This document shows, in pieces, positions 44,012-53,500 of a stretch of DNA of 64,000 nt; positions within the stretch are counted from its first letter, which is position 1; each line of letters starts with the position of its first letter. Both the position numbers and the translations under genes were made by a program. The DNA is from Mucilaginibacter xinganensis (GTDB lineage Bacteria; Bacteroidota; Bacteroidia; Sphingobacteriales; Sphingobacteriaceae), in assembly GCA_026225055.1 (NCBI GenBank), contig JAMFSA010000248.1:75137-139136 (forward strand), given 5' to 3'. Below the pieces are notes generated by a model. That model was given only the letters and a program-made list of their open reading frames with translations. It had not been told where the DNA came from and ran no database searches.

Positions 44012-44787
44012 TTACCCCTGCTTATCAGATTCAGTAGCCAGTTCAATAAAATGATGAACTAAAAAGGCCTCAATTAAAGAAAGTGCGTAATCTCTTTCGA
44101 TTGGTAACATATCTGGTTTGAGGACTTCATTAATCCACTTTTCAGGGTTCCATAATTTACGTATTAATTCAGGATGCCTGGGCTCCATCATTTGTATCAA
44201 ATCCTCGAATTTCCAGTTTGCTACTTCAATAGCTTTTTTAAGATTTGTTCCTACTAATGGTAAAGCAGTAATTTGGACGGCGGTTTTCTTTTTCTTTTTT
44301 GAGGTTTGATTATTTGATTTTCAGTCTGCATTATCGTGTTTATGGCGAGGCGGTAGTCGTAACCCGTAGTTTGATGGTCATCTACATCAGCGAAAACCGT
44401 TTTGAAAATGTCCAGTTTAAACTCGTCATCAAAAGGCTCACCATAATTACGTTCTTCACCTGAAATGTAAATCTCCCATTCTATGATACTTATTTTGTGC
44501 ATGTTGTCAAATAGCAGCTTCGATAACGCCATTGCAAAGGGAGAAGCTTTCAGCATTTCCGTCCATTTTTCAAATCCCGCTAATCTTGCAATGTGATGCT
44601 GTGCGTTCATCAGGGTGAAATTGTCTTCGTCGATATCGAAGTCGCTAAGTAGTGCCTGTATATCGAAAAACTTTGGCGCATATTCATACAGGTCGCGACC
44701 ATAAGTGGAATCGAAATAAGTTTTTTGTGTTTTGAAATCTTTGTGAAGATTTTTTGCCTGGAGTTTGAAGTACTCAATAATTTGCAT
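44012..44787 (-). pseudogene. Hypothetical gene split by a one-base frameshift
   Basis: The N-terminal frame runs from 44787 (MQIIEYFKLQAKNLHKDFKT) to a stop at 44254; the C-terminal frame covers about 44012-44290 (QITALPLVGTNLKKAIEVAN, FEDLIQMMEPRHPEL). One added base in the A-rich stretch around 44290-44300 joins them into about 258 residues. The N-terminal MNAQHHIARLAGFEKWTEML resembles a domain I know from Bacteroidota hypothetical proteins. No function is assigned. The break may be real or a homopolymer error. Confidence 0.6.
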
Positions 44788-45450
44788 AATACATTCCTTT
44801 TAGACCAACTTAATATCCGGAATTTTTGCGTTCGTATTCTTTTGATTGGATAATAAGCAGGCAGGTTTGCATTATTAAACTATTGGCTGATGAAATCTTT
44901 GCACGAACGAGCAGGCTTGCCAACAAGCACATACAATTATAATAGTTAAAATTCAAAATAGCAAGAACAAGATATGCTCTTTTAATTACCAGACTAACAA
45001 AGATCTTCACAATATTGCCGTTGCCTCAGGCCTGGCTATCCGCTGTATCTGCTCACAGGATGCCGCTGCTATCCATAACGGGAATTTTAAGGGAAATGAA
45101 GGTCGTATCGTGCCCTGCTGCGCCCGGTTACTTAACCGTGAAGGCAGTTCCCGATTCGCCCTAAATTCATTGGATTGATTGATGCGGCTTGGCCGGGAGC
45201 CGCTTTGGGTTTAATAAAAATTGACTCATTTGACCTTTGCTGAGGCAAATCTACACCTCTTCGGCAGTCAAGGCCATGCAAGTGCCGCTTTAAAAAATCT
45301 CCACACTTCCGCTTCGCTTCAGGTTGTATTTTTTGCGTCAGCCTTGTCTGCCCGCCCCACGCGCAAGTTTTTTGCCTCTACAAAGGCCAAAGGAGGCGAG
45401 CGCCGAAATGGCTGAAAACAAAAATTATTCATTAAAAAACTTAAAAAGTT
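44788..45450. other. Long non-coding stretch upstream of ssb
   Basis: About 660 bases with no convincing gene. The first ~220 are AT-rich. From about 45020 the DNA becomes GC-richer, with a dyad CGGTTA-CT-TAACCG at 45125-45138 and several short inverted segments. The ORF at 45221-45415 lacks good coding character. This could be the promoter and leader of the ssb-PRTRC operon, or hold an unrecognised RNA or origin. Confidence 0.4.
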
Positions 45451-45852
45451 ATGGAAATCAACGGAAGACTGGTAGCAGACGCTGCCGTAAGGGAAACAAA
45501 ATCAGGCAAAAAGGTAACAGGTTTTACCATTGCAATCAATGACAGCTATCGTCCTAAAGGTGGCGACAGGGTGCAAATTACCACTTATGTAGAATGTTCG
45601 TACTGGCTCAATGCCGGGCTTGCGGAATACCTGCGAAAAGGGACATTGGTCGAATTGTACGGGCGCATGGAAGCCGGGGCTTACATCAGCAAAGATGCGG
45701 TGGCGGTAGGTACTTTAAAATTTCATACCGAAAAAATCAAACTGTTAGGTAAATCCAATGCAAGCGGTACAGACAGGGCGGACAGCAAATCCACCGTTAA
45801 GGAAACCGTTTACAATGACGTCAAAGGGAATGATGACGACCTGCCGTTTTAA
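45451..45852 (+). CDS. ssb: Single-stranded DNA-binding protein
   Basis: A 133-residue SSB with the OB-fold N-terminus (MEINGRLVADAAVRETKSGK, FTIAINDSY) and the acidic C-terminal tip NDDDLPF that recruits partner proteins. Mobile-element SSBs protect DNA during transfer or replication. It starts the PRTRC-associated gene series. Confidence 0.92.
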   Translation: MEINGRLVADAAVRETKSGKKVTGFTIAINDSYRPKGGDRVQITTYVECSYWLNAGLAEYLRKGTLVELYGRMEAGAYISKDAVAVGTLKFHTEKIKLLGKSNASGTDRADSKSTVKETVYNDVKGNDDDLPF

Positions 45853-45904
45853 TTAATCATTTTTTTAATCATGGGGGAGCAATCCCCCATTTAGAAATTA
45901 AGCC

Positions 45905-46147
45905 ATGAGTTTATTAGCACAACGCACCGAAAAGAAAGCCCTTAAAGTACTGGCGAATACCCTGCGTTTTTTTGAGCATACCGACCTGCTGTTTATCAGT
46001 GCCGAAGATTCCCATAAAGCAAGAGAAGCCGAAAACACGATTAAGGCTATCATCGAAACCAACGGTTATCGGGCAGATTATAAAAAGGGAAAAGGGACAA
46101 GAATATTTAAAAACAAGCAAAAGCATTATGAAAACGAACTTTTTTGA
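45905..46147 (+). CDS. Small hypothetical protein of the PRTRC region
   Basis: An 80-residue, basic, helical protein (MSLLAQRTEKKALKVLANTL). Its end overlaps the start of PRTRC protein E by 20 bases. No family is recognised. Confidence 0.5.
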   Translation: MSLLAQRTEKKALKVLANTLRFFEHTDLLFISAEDSHKAREAENTIKAIIETNGYRADYKKGKGTRIFKNKQKHYENELF

Positions 46148-46757
46148 ACATATAGCAGGGTTAGGGTTTAACGGTAATCTTAACCTGACTATCGCTAAAC
46201 AGGCGGGTGGTGAACTCGCCGTATCGGTATTATTAATTAATGATAAAATCAGCGATAAAGCGGGTAATGCCATACCGCCGATGCTGTTGAGGGGAATAGC
46301 CACCGAACTGGACGAGGGCTTTTTTGAAGCCATTGCGACACCGATAGTTTCGACTGCCAAATTATTCGCCAACATGGATGAATACCAAAAGGGTTTGGAC
46401 AATGCCAAACTGGCTTCCAAACAGGAACAAGACAAGAAAAGCAAATCGGCAAAAACTAAAGGGGAAACTACCGCCAACACCAATACGGATGATGATAACG
46501 ATGATGAAGCAGGTGAAACTGAAACTTTGTTTACACAGCCCCTTGACGATAAGCTGAAAAAAGAGGAACGGAAACGGGTTTATGAAGAACTGATGAAACA
46601 GGTGGGCGAACTTAATCAGCAATGCAAGTACGATGAAGCGATAGCCCACATGCCGAAAGCAGATGATTATCCCGAAAAAGCCGAGGAAATTACCCGCAAG
46701 ACGACAGAGTTGCAAAAGCGCAAAGTCATGTATGATGAACTGAAAAAGGATTTTTAA
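46128..46757 (+). CDS. PRTRC system protein E
   Basis: A 209-residue protein (MKTNFFEHIAGLGFNGNLNL). The first ~80 residues resemble PRTRC protein E; then follows a long, charged linker (KSKSAKTKGETTANTNTDDD) and a helical C-terminus. PRTRC (ParB-related, ThiF-related cassette) genes travel on plasmids and ICEs. The ATG at 46128 gives the family N-terminus; the upstream frame overlaps the previous gene. Confidence 0.75.
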   Translation: MKTNFFEHIAGLGFNGNLNLTIAKQAGGELAVSVLLINDKISDKAGNAIPPMLLRGIATELDEGFFEAIATPIVSTAKLFANMDEYQKGLDNAKLASKQEQDKKSKSAKTKGETTANTNTDDDNDDEAGETETLFTQPLDDKLKKEERKRVYEELMKQVGELNQQCKYDEAIAHMPKADDYPEKAEEITRKTTELQKRKVMYDELKKDF

Positions 46758-46774
46758 CCTTAAACCTACGCAAA

Positions 46775-46990
46775 ATGATAGTCAACGCATTAAGCAGGGT
46801 GTTCCTGCATAAAGAAAACGGGCAGTCTGTCCGTTTAGCCGACCCCGGTAAGGACATGAGTACCGAAGCCGTACTGAATTTTTACTCCAATACTTATCCC
46901 ATTCTGACCAACGCTAAAATCGTCGGCCCCGAAATCAAGGATGATGAGGTGCAGTACCGCTTTGAAAGCACGATGGGTCATAAGGGATGA
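46775..46990 (+). CDS. PRTRC system protein C, ubiquitin-like
   Basis: A 71-residue protein (MIVNALSRVFLHKENGQSVR, FYSNTYPILTNAKIVGPEIK) ending in STMGHKG. PRTRC-C is classified as a prokaryotic ubiquitin-like beta-grasp protein, and the C-terminal glycine visible here is what an E1-like enzyme would adenylate. It lies in the same operon as the ThiF- and E2-like genes. Confidence 0.8.
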   Translation: MIVNALSRVFLHKENGQSVRLADPGKDMSTEAVLNFYSNTYPILTNAKIVGPEIKDDEVQYRFESTMGHKG

Positions 46991-46993
46991 GCC

Positions 46994-47170
46994 ATGAACA
47001 AGCAACAAAAAGACAGGACAATTAAAATCAGAAAGGAAAGCGAGGCATGGAAAATACAACAGCATTTCGGACGGTTAACGGAAAAGTTAGACCATTTGCC
47101 CGATGCAAACGAGGTACAGCGCAACCCGTTAAGGAGCGCACCTGCGGGACTGACAATAATGGTTTTTTAA
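46994..47170 (+). CDS. Small ORF overlapping the start of PRTRC F
   Basis: A 58-residue ORF (MNKQQKDRTIKIRKESEAWK, then IQQHFGRLTEKLDHLP). It starts three bases after PRTRC C and looks helical, with better coding character than the first ~40 codons of the frame at 47047 that it overlaps. It may be a real small protein, with PRTRC F starting further downstream. Confidence 0.45.
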   Translation: MNKQQKDRTIKIRKESEAWKIQQHFGRLTEKLDHLPDANEVQRNPLRSAPAGLTIMVF

Positions 47171-48150
47171 GCCACCAGTTCAAGCCGTTTTGGGCTTATG
47201 ACGGTAACCGGGACAGGGCGGAAAGGGAGTTTTTATGCTCCCTTTCCAATCTTTGCCAATACTATGATTTTCCGATAACGACAGCTATCAATGGTGATTT
47301 TCCGCAAAGTATTTATCATACCTATAAGGTTATTTGCGAACAGCTAAAAAGCCGGGATGGCAAACTAAAAGGTATTCTTTTACAGGACGACAGCCATAAT
47401 GCAACATTGGCGACACTCAAGCAATTCGATACGGGCATGACCCTATACTATATTCCTGTCCGTCCGTTATGGCATTGGGTGCAGAGCAGTGATGGGCAGC
47501 ACATCGCTGAACTCATATTAGGCATATTCGCTTACCTGCATCAAGTAGTGGGCATACCATTTTATTCCGACCAAAGCAGCTACTTAGCTTCCCAATATGA
47601 CTATATCGAACAGATGGTCAATGATGACCAGGATGAGGAACCTTATCGCCAACAGCAAAAGGATGAAATTTATACCCTGACCAACGCAGGTTTAAAACTG
47701 CATAACTTAATCAGCGACCCGCAACGGTTGGCGCAATTTGAACAAACCGTTTTGAATTTTCACCATGCCGACAAATGGGAACTGGATTGGGAATTGGTGG
47801 CGATAGCGTTTTTACAGCTATACAGGCAATATCCTAACCGTAACATCTTTGACCATATCCATTCGGGTTTACTCTATCCCGATGGTGAGGATCGTATCTC
47901 TGCCGACCAGTACATCAGCTTTTATTGGAGCGGGGATGATTGCCTTTCAGAATGCCTGTTTGATATGATAAACTGCCATTTTCAGGAAATCGCCTATATG
48001 GACGAGCCGATGCACCTGCAGTTATTCGACACTCTGCCGGAAAATATAAACCCTGACTTTGATTTTGAAGACCGCCTGTTTGACCTTATCAACAAACTAA
48101 GCAAATTATTAAGCGACTACGATTATGACGAACGTGAGCCAAACATTTAA
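47047..48150 (+). CDS. PRTRC system protein F
   Basis: A 367-residue protein at most; the first convincing segment is FLSHQFKPFWAYDGNRDRAE near residue 42, so the true start is uncertain. The body (GMTLYYIPVRPLWHW, then FAYLHQVVGIPFYSDQSSY) matches PRTRC F by position and pattern. The end overlaps the start of PRTRC B by 26 bases. Function unknown. Confidence 0.7.
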   Translation: MENTTAFRTVNGKVRPFARCKRGTAQPVKERTCGTDNNGFLSHQFKPFWAYDGNRDRAEREFLCSLSNLCQYYDFPITTAINGDFPQSIYHTYKVICEQLKSRDGKLKGILLQDDSHNATLATLKQFDTGMTLYYIPVRPLWHWVQSSDGQHIAELILGIFAYLHQVVGIPFYSDQSSYLASQYDYIEQMVNDDQDEEPYRQQQKDEIYTLTNAGLKLHNLISDPQRLAQFEQTVLNFHHADKWELDWELVAIAFLQLYRQYPNRNIFDHIHSGLLYPDGEDRISADQYISFYWSGDDCLSECLFDMINCHFQEIAYMDEPMHLQLFDTLPENINPDFDFEDRLFDLINKLSKLLSDYDYDEREPNI

Positions 48151-48865
48151 CGAACAATACCTGCCTGTCAAAGCCTTGCTGATTTACCAATCGGTGGAAC
48201 AGGATAACGATAACTATGAACGTCAGCCGACCGAGGTTTACGTGGAAAGCTATGACATCGGCAGAAACGGAAAGCCCATTAATGCGCACCCATTATCTGT
48301 TAAGGAAATGATAGCATTAAGCGAAATACTGCAAGCCACACAGGAACTTAAAAATAATTACCTGCAAAGCCGGGGTGTACTATCGCCGAAACTGGTCTAT
48401 GTCAACACCCAAAATAACGGTTACGCCATTTGGCATACCCCGCCACAAAAAGTAACCCTGTTTTTCAATGACAGCTTAGGCATCCCATCCGGCAAAATGA
48501 AAATACCCGGCATGCTTTGGAAAGCGACCAAAGATAGTGTGCAGGTCTTTGCCTTGAAAGGCAAAGCCAAAGCAACCGCCGATACCGCATTATACTATGC
48601 GCCATTTTTCAATCTGTCGCAAGACGGCAGGGTGTGCATGGGTACAGTGAATATTCAGATTGACCGCCAAACCTGTTTAGAGGATTTTATGGCGGAATGG
48701 GAAAGCTATTTCTTTAACAGCTACTTCACCCATACGCTCGGCAATTATCGGCATTGTAAAGGCAACCTCATCCAGTTGTGGCAGGAACAGGCCGGGACAG
48801 GCAGGGATTTCCCGCAGGATGAAATCATCAAAAATGGCAGGACATTAAAAGATTTAATCAGATGA
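48125..48865 (+). CDS. PRTRC system protein B, E2-like
   Basis: A 246-residue protein. PRTRC-B is placed in the prokaryotic E2-like (Prok-E2_D) group. The segment FFNLSQDGRVCMGTVNI contains a cysteine in the position I would expect for a catalytic one. The order C-F-B-ThiF gives Ubl, E2-like and E1-like genes in one operon. It overlaps the ThiF gene by four bases. Confidence 0.75.
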   Translation: MTNVSQTFNEQYLPVKALLIYQSVEQDNDNYERQPTEVYVESYDIGRNGKPINAHPLSVKEMIALSEILQATQELKNNYLQSRGVLSPKLVYVNTQNNGYAIWHTPPQKVTLFFNDSLGIPSGKMKIPGMLWKATKDSVQVFALKGKAKATADTALYYAPFFNLSQDGRVCMGTVNIQIDRQTCLEDFMAEWESYFFNSYFTHTLGNYRHCKGNLIQLWQEQAGTGRDFPQDEIIKNGRTLKDLIR

Positions 48866-49689
48866 AAAAGAAAGCAATAAGCAAAAATAAAATAGCGGTT
48901 CACATCGTGAACAAGGAAATTTTACAGCCTTATAATCCGGTAACAGTTAACCTTATTGGTGCAGGGGGTACAGGCGGACAGGTGCTGACCGCATTGGCAA
49001 GGATGAACCAGGCGTTGATTGCGCTGAACCATCCGGGACTGATGGTGCGGGTATTTGACGATGATACGGTAAACAGGGCGAATTTGGGACGGCAGTTATT
49101 TACGACCGCCGAACTCGGTTTGCATAAGTCCGTTGCGCTCATCAACCGTATTAACCGTTTTTTTGGTACGAACTGGAAAGCCATACCCGAAAAATACGAT
49201 AAACAATACAGCCTGAATAATATCGATGCCTCTGCAACCATCACCATAGCCTGCGTAGATACCGTACAGGCAAGGCAAGACATTGCGCACATTTTAAAAA
49301 TTCTCCATAAGACGATGAATAATAACCGTAGCCAACCCTTGTATTATATGGACTTTGGCAACAGCAGGGAAACCGGACAGGTTATCCTTTCCACCATCGG
49401 TAAAATCAGCCAACCCGTATCCAAGCAGTATCGTACCGTTGATACTTTACCAATGGTCATGGATGAATTTGGCGAACTATTAATCGCATCCGAAACCACC
49501 GACAACACGCCAAGCTGTTCCCTTGCCGAAGCCCTGACCAAACAGGATTTGTTCATTAATTCTGCATTAGCCAATGTCGGCGCATCGCTCTTATGGCAAT
49601 TGTTCCGGGAGGGGATGCTGTTCAACCGGGGCTTCTTTCTCAACCTTAAAGAATTTAAGACACAACCATTAAAAGTGGCTTACCTATGA
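48862..49689 (+). CDS. PRTRC system ThiF-family (E1-like) protein
   Basis: A 275-residue ThiF/MoeB/E1-type adenylyltransferase. LIGAGGTGGQVLTALARM (from about residue 31) is the nucleotide-binding loop; VFDDDTVNRANLGRQLF and CVDTVQARQDI are further family motifs. NTPSCSLAEAL carries a cysteine that may be the thioester site. It should activate the C-terminal glycine of the ubiquitin-like protein C. It overlaps the macro-domain gene by four bases. Confidence 0.85.
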   Translation: MKKKAISKNKIAVHIVNKEILQPYNPVTVNLIGAGGTGGQVLTALARMNQALIALNHPGLMVRVFDDDTVNRANLGRQLFTTAELGLHKSVALINRINRFFGTNWKAIPEKYDKQYSLNNIDASATITIACVDTVQARQDIAHILKILHKTMNNNRSQPLYYMDFGNSRETGQVILSTIGKISQPVSKQYRTVDTLPMVMDEFGELLIASETTDNTPSCSLAEALTKQDLFINSALANVGASLLWQLFREGMLFNRGFFLNLKEFKTQPLKVAYL

Positions 49690-50138
49690 TAACCTATAAA
49701 AAAGGCGACCTGCTTGCGGACGAGGCATTCGCATTGGTCAATACCGTCAATATGGGTGGTGTTATGGGAAAAGGCATTGCCCTTGCCTTCAAAAAAGAAT
49801 TTCCGTTTAACTATCGTTGCTATATAGATGCCTGTCAGGGTGGCTTAGTAAATATCGGCAGTATGCTCTACATGGATGACACCTCACTCTTATATGGCGA
49901 AAAACTCATCATCAATTTCCCGACAAAAATCAGGTGGTGGCTTCCCTCAGAATACCATTATATCGAATTGGGCTTATCAGCCTTAGTTAAATGTATCGCT
50001 GACCATCAAATAGAAAGCATTGCCATTCCCGCACTTGGTTGTGGCAACGGAGGACTGGACTGGCAACTCGTCAAATCAATGATGGAAAAGCATTTGTCCG
50101 GCATCAATGCGACCATCAACATTTATGAACCTTATTAA
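49686..50138 (+). CDS. Macro-domain protein (ADP-ribose binding/removing, DarG-like)
   Basis: A 150-residue macro domain. NTVNMGGVMGKGIALAFKKE and IPALGCGNGGLDW are the ADP-ribose-binding motifs, closest in style to the TARG1/DarG type that removes ADP-ribose from DNA or protein. No DarT-like toxin is next to it. The four-base overlap with thiF indicates it is part of the PRTRC operon. Confidence 0.85.
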   Translation: MITYKKGDLLADEAFALVNTVNMGGVMGKGIALAFKKEFPFNYRCYIDACQGGLVNIGSMLYMDDTSLLYGEKLIINFPTKIRWWLPSEYHYIELGLSALVKCIADHQIESIAIPALGCGNGGLDWQLVKSMMEKHLSGINATINIYEPY

Positions 50139-50146
50139 AACCAATT

Positions 50147-50308
50147 ATGAAAACTGCCATATATTTTATCATCACCTGTTTTATCTCAACAGGTGCGTTA
50201 CTTGGCGCAACAAACGCCAAAAATCCTTTCCCTTTATTTGGTATAGCCTTTGGAATTTGGGCTTTGTTGCTGTGGGGGTATAATAGGCGTTCCCGTAATC
50301 GCAATTAG
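50147..50308 (+). CDS. Small membrane protein, paralogue of the gene at 27093
   Basis: A 53-residue protein (MKTAIYFIITCFISTGALLG, NAKNPFPLFGIAFGIWALLL) with two hydrophobic segments and a short basic tail. It is nearly superposable on the gene at 27093 and lies nine bases behind the macro-domain gene. Function unknown. Confidence 0.65.
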   Translation: MKTAIYFIITCFISTGALLGATNAKNPFPLFGIAFGIWALLLWGYNRRSRNRN

Positions 50309-50345
50309 CCTAATAGACAATTTGCCGGTCACAAAATTGCCCGGC

Positions 50346-50366
50346 GGCCCCGGCCATGCCGGGGCC
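50346..50366. terminator. Strong GC hairpin after the PRTRC operon
   Basis: GGCCCCGGC (50346-50354), loop CAT, GCCGGGGCC (50358-50366) is a perfect 9-bp stem. There is no U-tract, so it may be a rho-independent terminator only in a broad sense, or an RNA-stability element. It separates the PRTRC operon from the defence island. Confidence 0.6.
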
Positions 50367-50516
50367 CTGTCGCCACTTGCTTATTTAGTTTTGGAAAAGT
50401 GAAGCATGTGGCGCTCTTTTTTGAGCAAATATTTTTAATTGGGTTGTCAGCAATTTTACAAAAAGCGCGTAGATAGTAATTTCTTTGTAGATTTACACAA
50501 CCTTAATAACCTTAAA

Positions 50517-53500
50517 ATGGGATTTAAAATATTTTATGCTTGGCAATCTGACCGGGACAAAACTTTCAATCAAAATTTCATTGGCGACTGTCTAAAAGAA
50601 GCTTTAAAACGACTCAAGAAGAAATATAAAGACGAATCGCCCGATTTTTATCTTGACAGAGATAGCAAAGATGTTCCTGGCTATCCAAACATACCCTTAA
50701 CTATCTTTAAAAAAATTGAGGCTTGCGATCTTTTTATTGGCGACCTTACGGTAATCGGTCATATTGAAAAGGAAGATGGAAAATCCGATCCACAACTCAA
50801 TAATAATGTTTTTGGAGAATTGAACTATGCCATTTCAGCAATAGGTGAGGAAAGGATCATTAATGTAATAAATATTGCTTATGGCAAACCGGGCGATCCT
50901 GAGGTAATGCCTTTCGATGTACTTCAACGCAGGTTTCCTATACAATATGAGCTTTCAGCAAAAAATGTAGAGGAAATAAAAGTTGTTGCAGAAAAGCTAA
51001 CCGTTGATTTATATAATGCCATTCAATTAATTTTCACCACTGAACATGAGCGTAATAAAAAAGAGAATCAACCTTTTGATACTTGGAAATCATGGAATGA
51101 CCTAACAGAAAAGGAATTCAATTTCGAAGTCAATGAATACATCCAGACTCAAATAAACACCATTCAAAATGCAATTCTTGTTCCAAGATCAATAGTTCGC
51201 GTGCTGGGATTATCCGGACTTGGAAAAACAAATCTACTTTTGGAATGCTTCCGACCAGGGACCATGGCGATGACCAATGAAGTTTGTAATCAAGTACTTT
51301 ATGCCAATATGAATGAATGTGATGAGAACGCGATCAAGGCAAAGACTAAAGAAATATTTAGCGGCAAGGAAAAAAAAATAATCATCCTCGACAATTGTGG
51401 GTTGCCTGCACACGAAAAGATAAAGGAAATAGTCTGTAACAGCAGCTCCGAAATGAGTTTGATAACAATAAGTCCAGAACCAAATGAATCACAACAGGAA
51501 ATTGATTTGGAGGGTAAGACAGTAGTCATAAAGCTTGAAGCAAGAGAATTTCGTCCCATTGTGCAAACGTTATTAGAAAAAAATTTTACAGAACTTACGA
51601 AAGAGGAAGTTGAATTATTTGTCGATTATTCAAATGGACTGCCATTTTATGCTGTTTTAATGGCAAAAAATAAAGAACAGGCAAAACAACAGCCGGGAAC
51701 TTTAACAAATACCTCGATTTTGGGTAAATTACTAGGTCCCCTTTATAACAATGAAGAGAATAAACTTATCATTCTTGCCACTTCTATATTTACTAGGTTT
51801 GGTTATTTTAATGAAAATGAAAGTCAATTGATTGCCATTGCTCAATCGCAGGCATTATGTCCTATCAATGAAACGGACGGAGATTTAAGGGTAAGGAAAT
51901 TTAAAGAAATATGTGAGCAAATGCAGGAAAGGGGTCTGTTGGAGAAAGTTGGATTTTCTTTATCATTCAGACCCACTCCATTGGCCGTCCGGCTCGCAGA
52001 AGAATGGTGGCGGAATTGTACAGTGCAAAAATTTAAGGAAATACTGCCGGTCTTACAAGCGAATGGCCTGGTTGAAAAATTCTGTCAACAATTTAGGTTT
52101 TTAAAGCATGTTGCGCATGCAAAGGAAATAGTAGCAGATCTTTGTAAAGGGGTTTTTAATTCAGCGGAAGTGTTAGACACAGAAGAAGGTTCACGGATCT
52201 TTCGCTCATTTGTAAATGTGAACCCTCTCGCCTGTGCAAAAACGATTACCAATGCATTTGGTCACTTAAGTAAAGAGACCATTATTGGGATGTATAAAGG
52301 ACGAAGAAATCTCGTGTGGGCATTAGAACAATTATGTTATAGAGAGGATACTTTTGATTCTTCAATAAAAATTATGGCCGCTTTCGCAGTTGCTGAAAAT
52401 GAAAATATTGCAAATAATGCCACTCAGCAATTCCTCCAACTGTTTCATATTTTTCTTCCCGGTACAACTGTGAATCTGCAAAAACGGTGGGATATTATTG
52501 AGTATTGCCTGCAAAAAGATGACGATTATAAACAATTAGCTATACAGGCGGCTATGCGCGCACTGAAAACTGAAAGTTTCCGCAGGATGGGAGGTCCGGA
52601 AGATGAACAACAGCCAGGGGATTACCGTCCTGCCCCAAATGAAATAATGGAATATTGGTCTAAGGCCATTTCATTATTGGAAGAGTACCTGGTATACCCT
52701 CAATATACCACGATGATAACCGAACATCTGATAAACTCGTTATATGGTTTATCAAGCCAGTTTGCAGGAAATCTCATTATTCCAGTTATTGAACGATTAT
52801 TAGAGAAAAAAGCAGTTGACTGGCTGACGATTAGGAACAAGGTCAAACAAATACTGCGGTCGGGTAACATTTTTGATCAGGGTACTATTGATGCACTCAA
52901 TCGGTTACTTGACCAAATTACTCCCGATGACTTTATAGGTAAACTAAAGATGATTGTTGTTCGTCCATCTACAGAGGACTATTTCGCTAAAGATGAAGAA
53001 CAGGACGGGAAATTATTATCAAAAAAAATAAATGAATTAGCAGCCGAATTTTTAAAGGCTCCTGAGCAATGGGAAGCTTATCTTGCCCCGGTAGTTACTG
53101 GTCAGGTCAGTGAAGGTATCAATTTTGGCAAAGAATTGGGAAGCCTGATTAAGGACCAGGCTGAAATGAGGCGGCTCATTCAACTTTTATTGACGTTAAT
53201 TCTTAATACAGACCCTGCCAACCGTAATATTGGCGTACTAGTAGGATTTTTACGTACATTGAAATCTAAAGAGGTTCTTCTTGAGACCTTTGATACCGTT
53301 TTAAACACACCGAATCTTCAGTTCCTGGCCTTTAATATAGCGTCAGGAACCGAATTGCCTTTCGATTATATTGGTCTGATAATAAACTTGATTGAAATCG
53401 GATCTTTCGATGTCAAAATGCTGTCGGTGTTTAACTTTGGATGGGGGCTTAAACATCTTGGCCACGAAGAAGCCCGTGCAATCTTAGAGCGGATAAGCAA

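Noticed and set aside
44810..45010. 66-residue minus-strand ORF
   Set aside because: AT-rich region, hydrophobic random-looking sequence, no ribosome-binding context or family pattern.
45221..45415. 64-residue ORF upstream of ssb
   Set aside because: Sequence is of low coding quality (poly-Ala/Ser with phase-dependent bias) and is probably non-coding leader DNA.
50439..50516. 26-residue N-terminal extension of the TIR/STAND protein
   Set aside because: The folded domain begins at MGFKIFYAW (50517) and the extra residues look like leader DNA.
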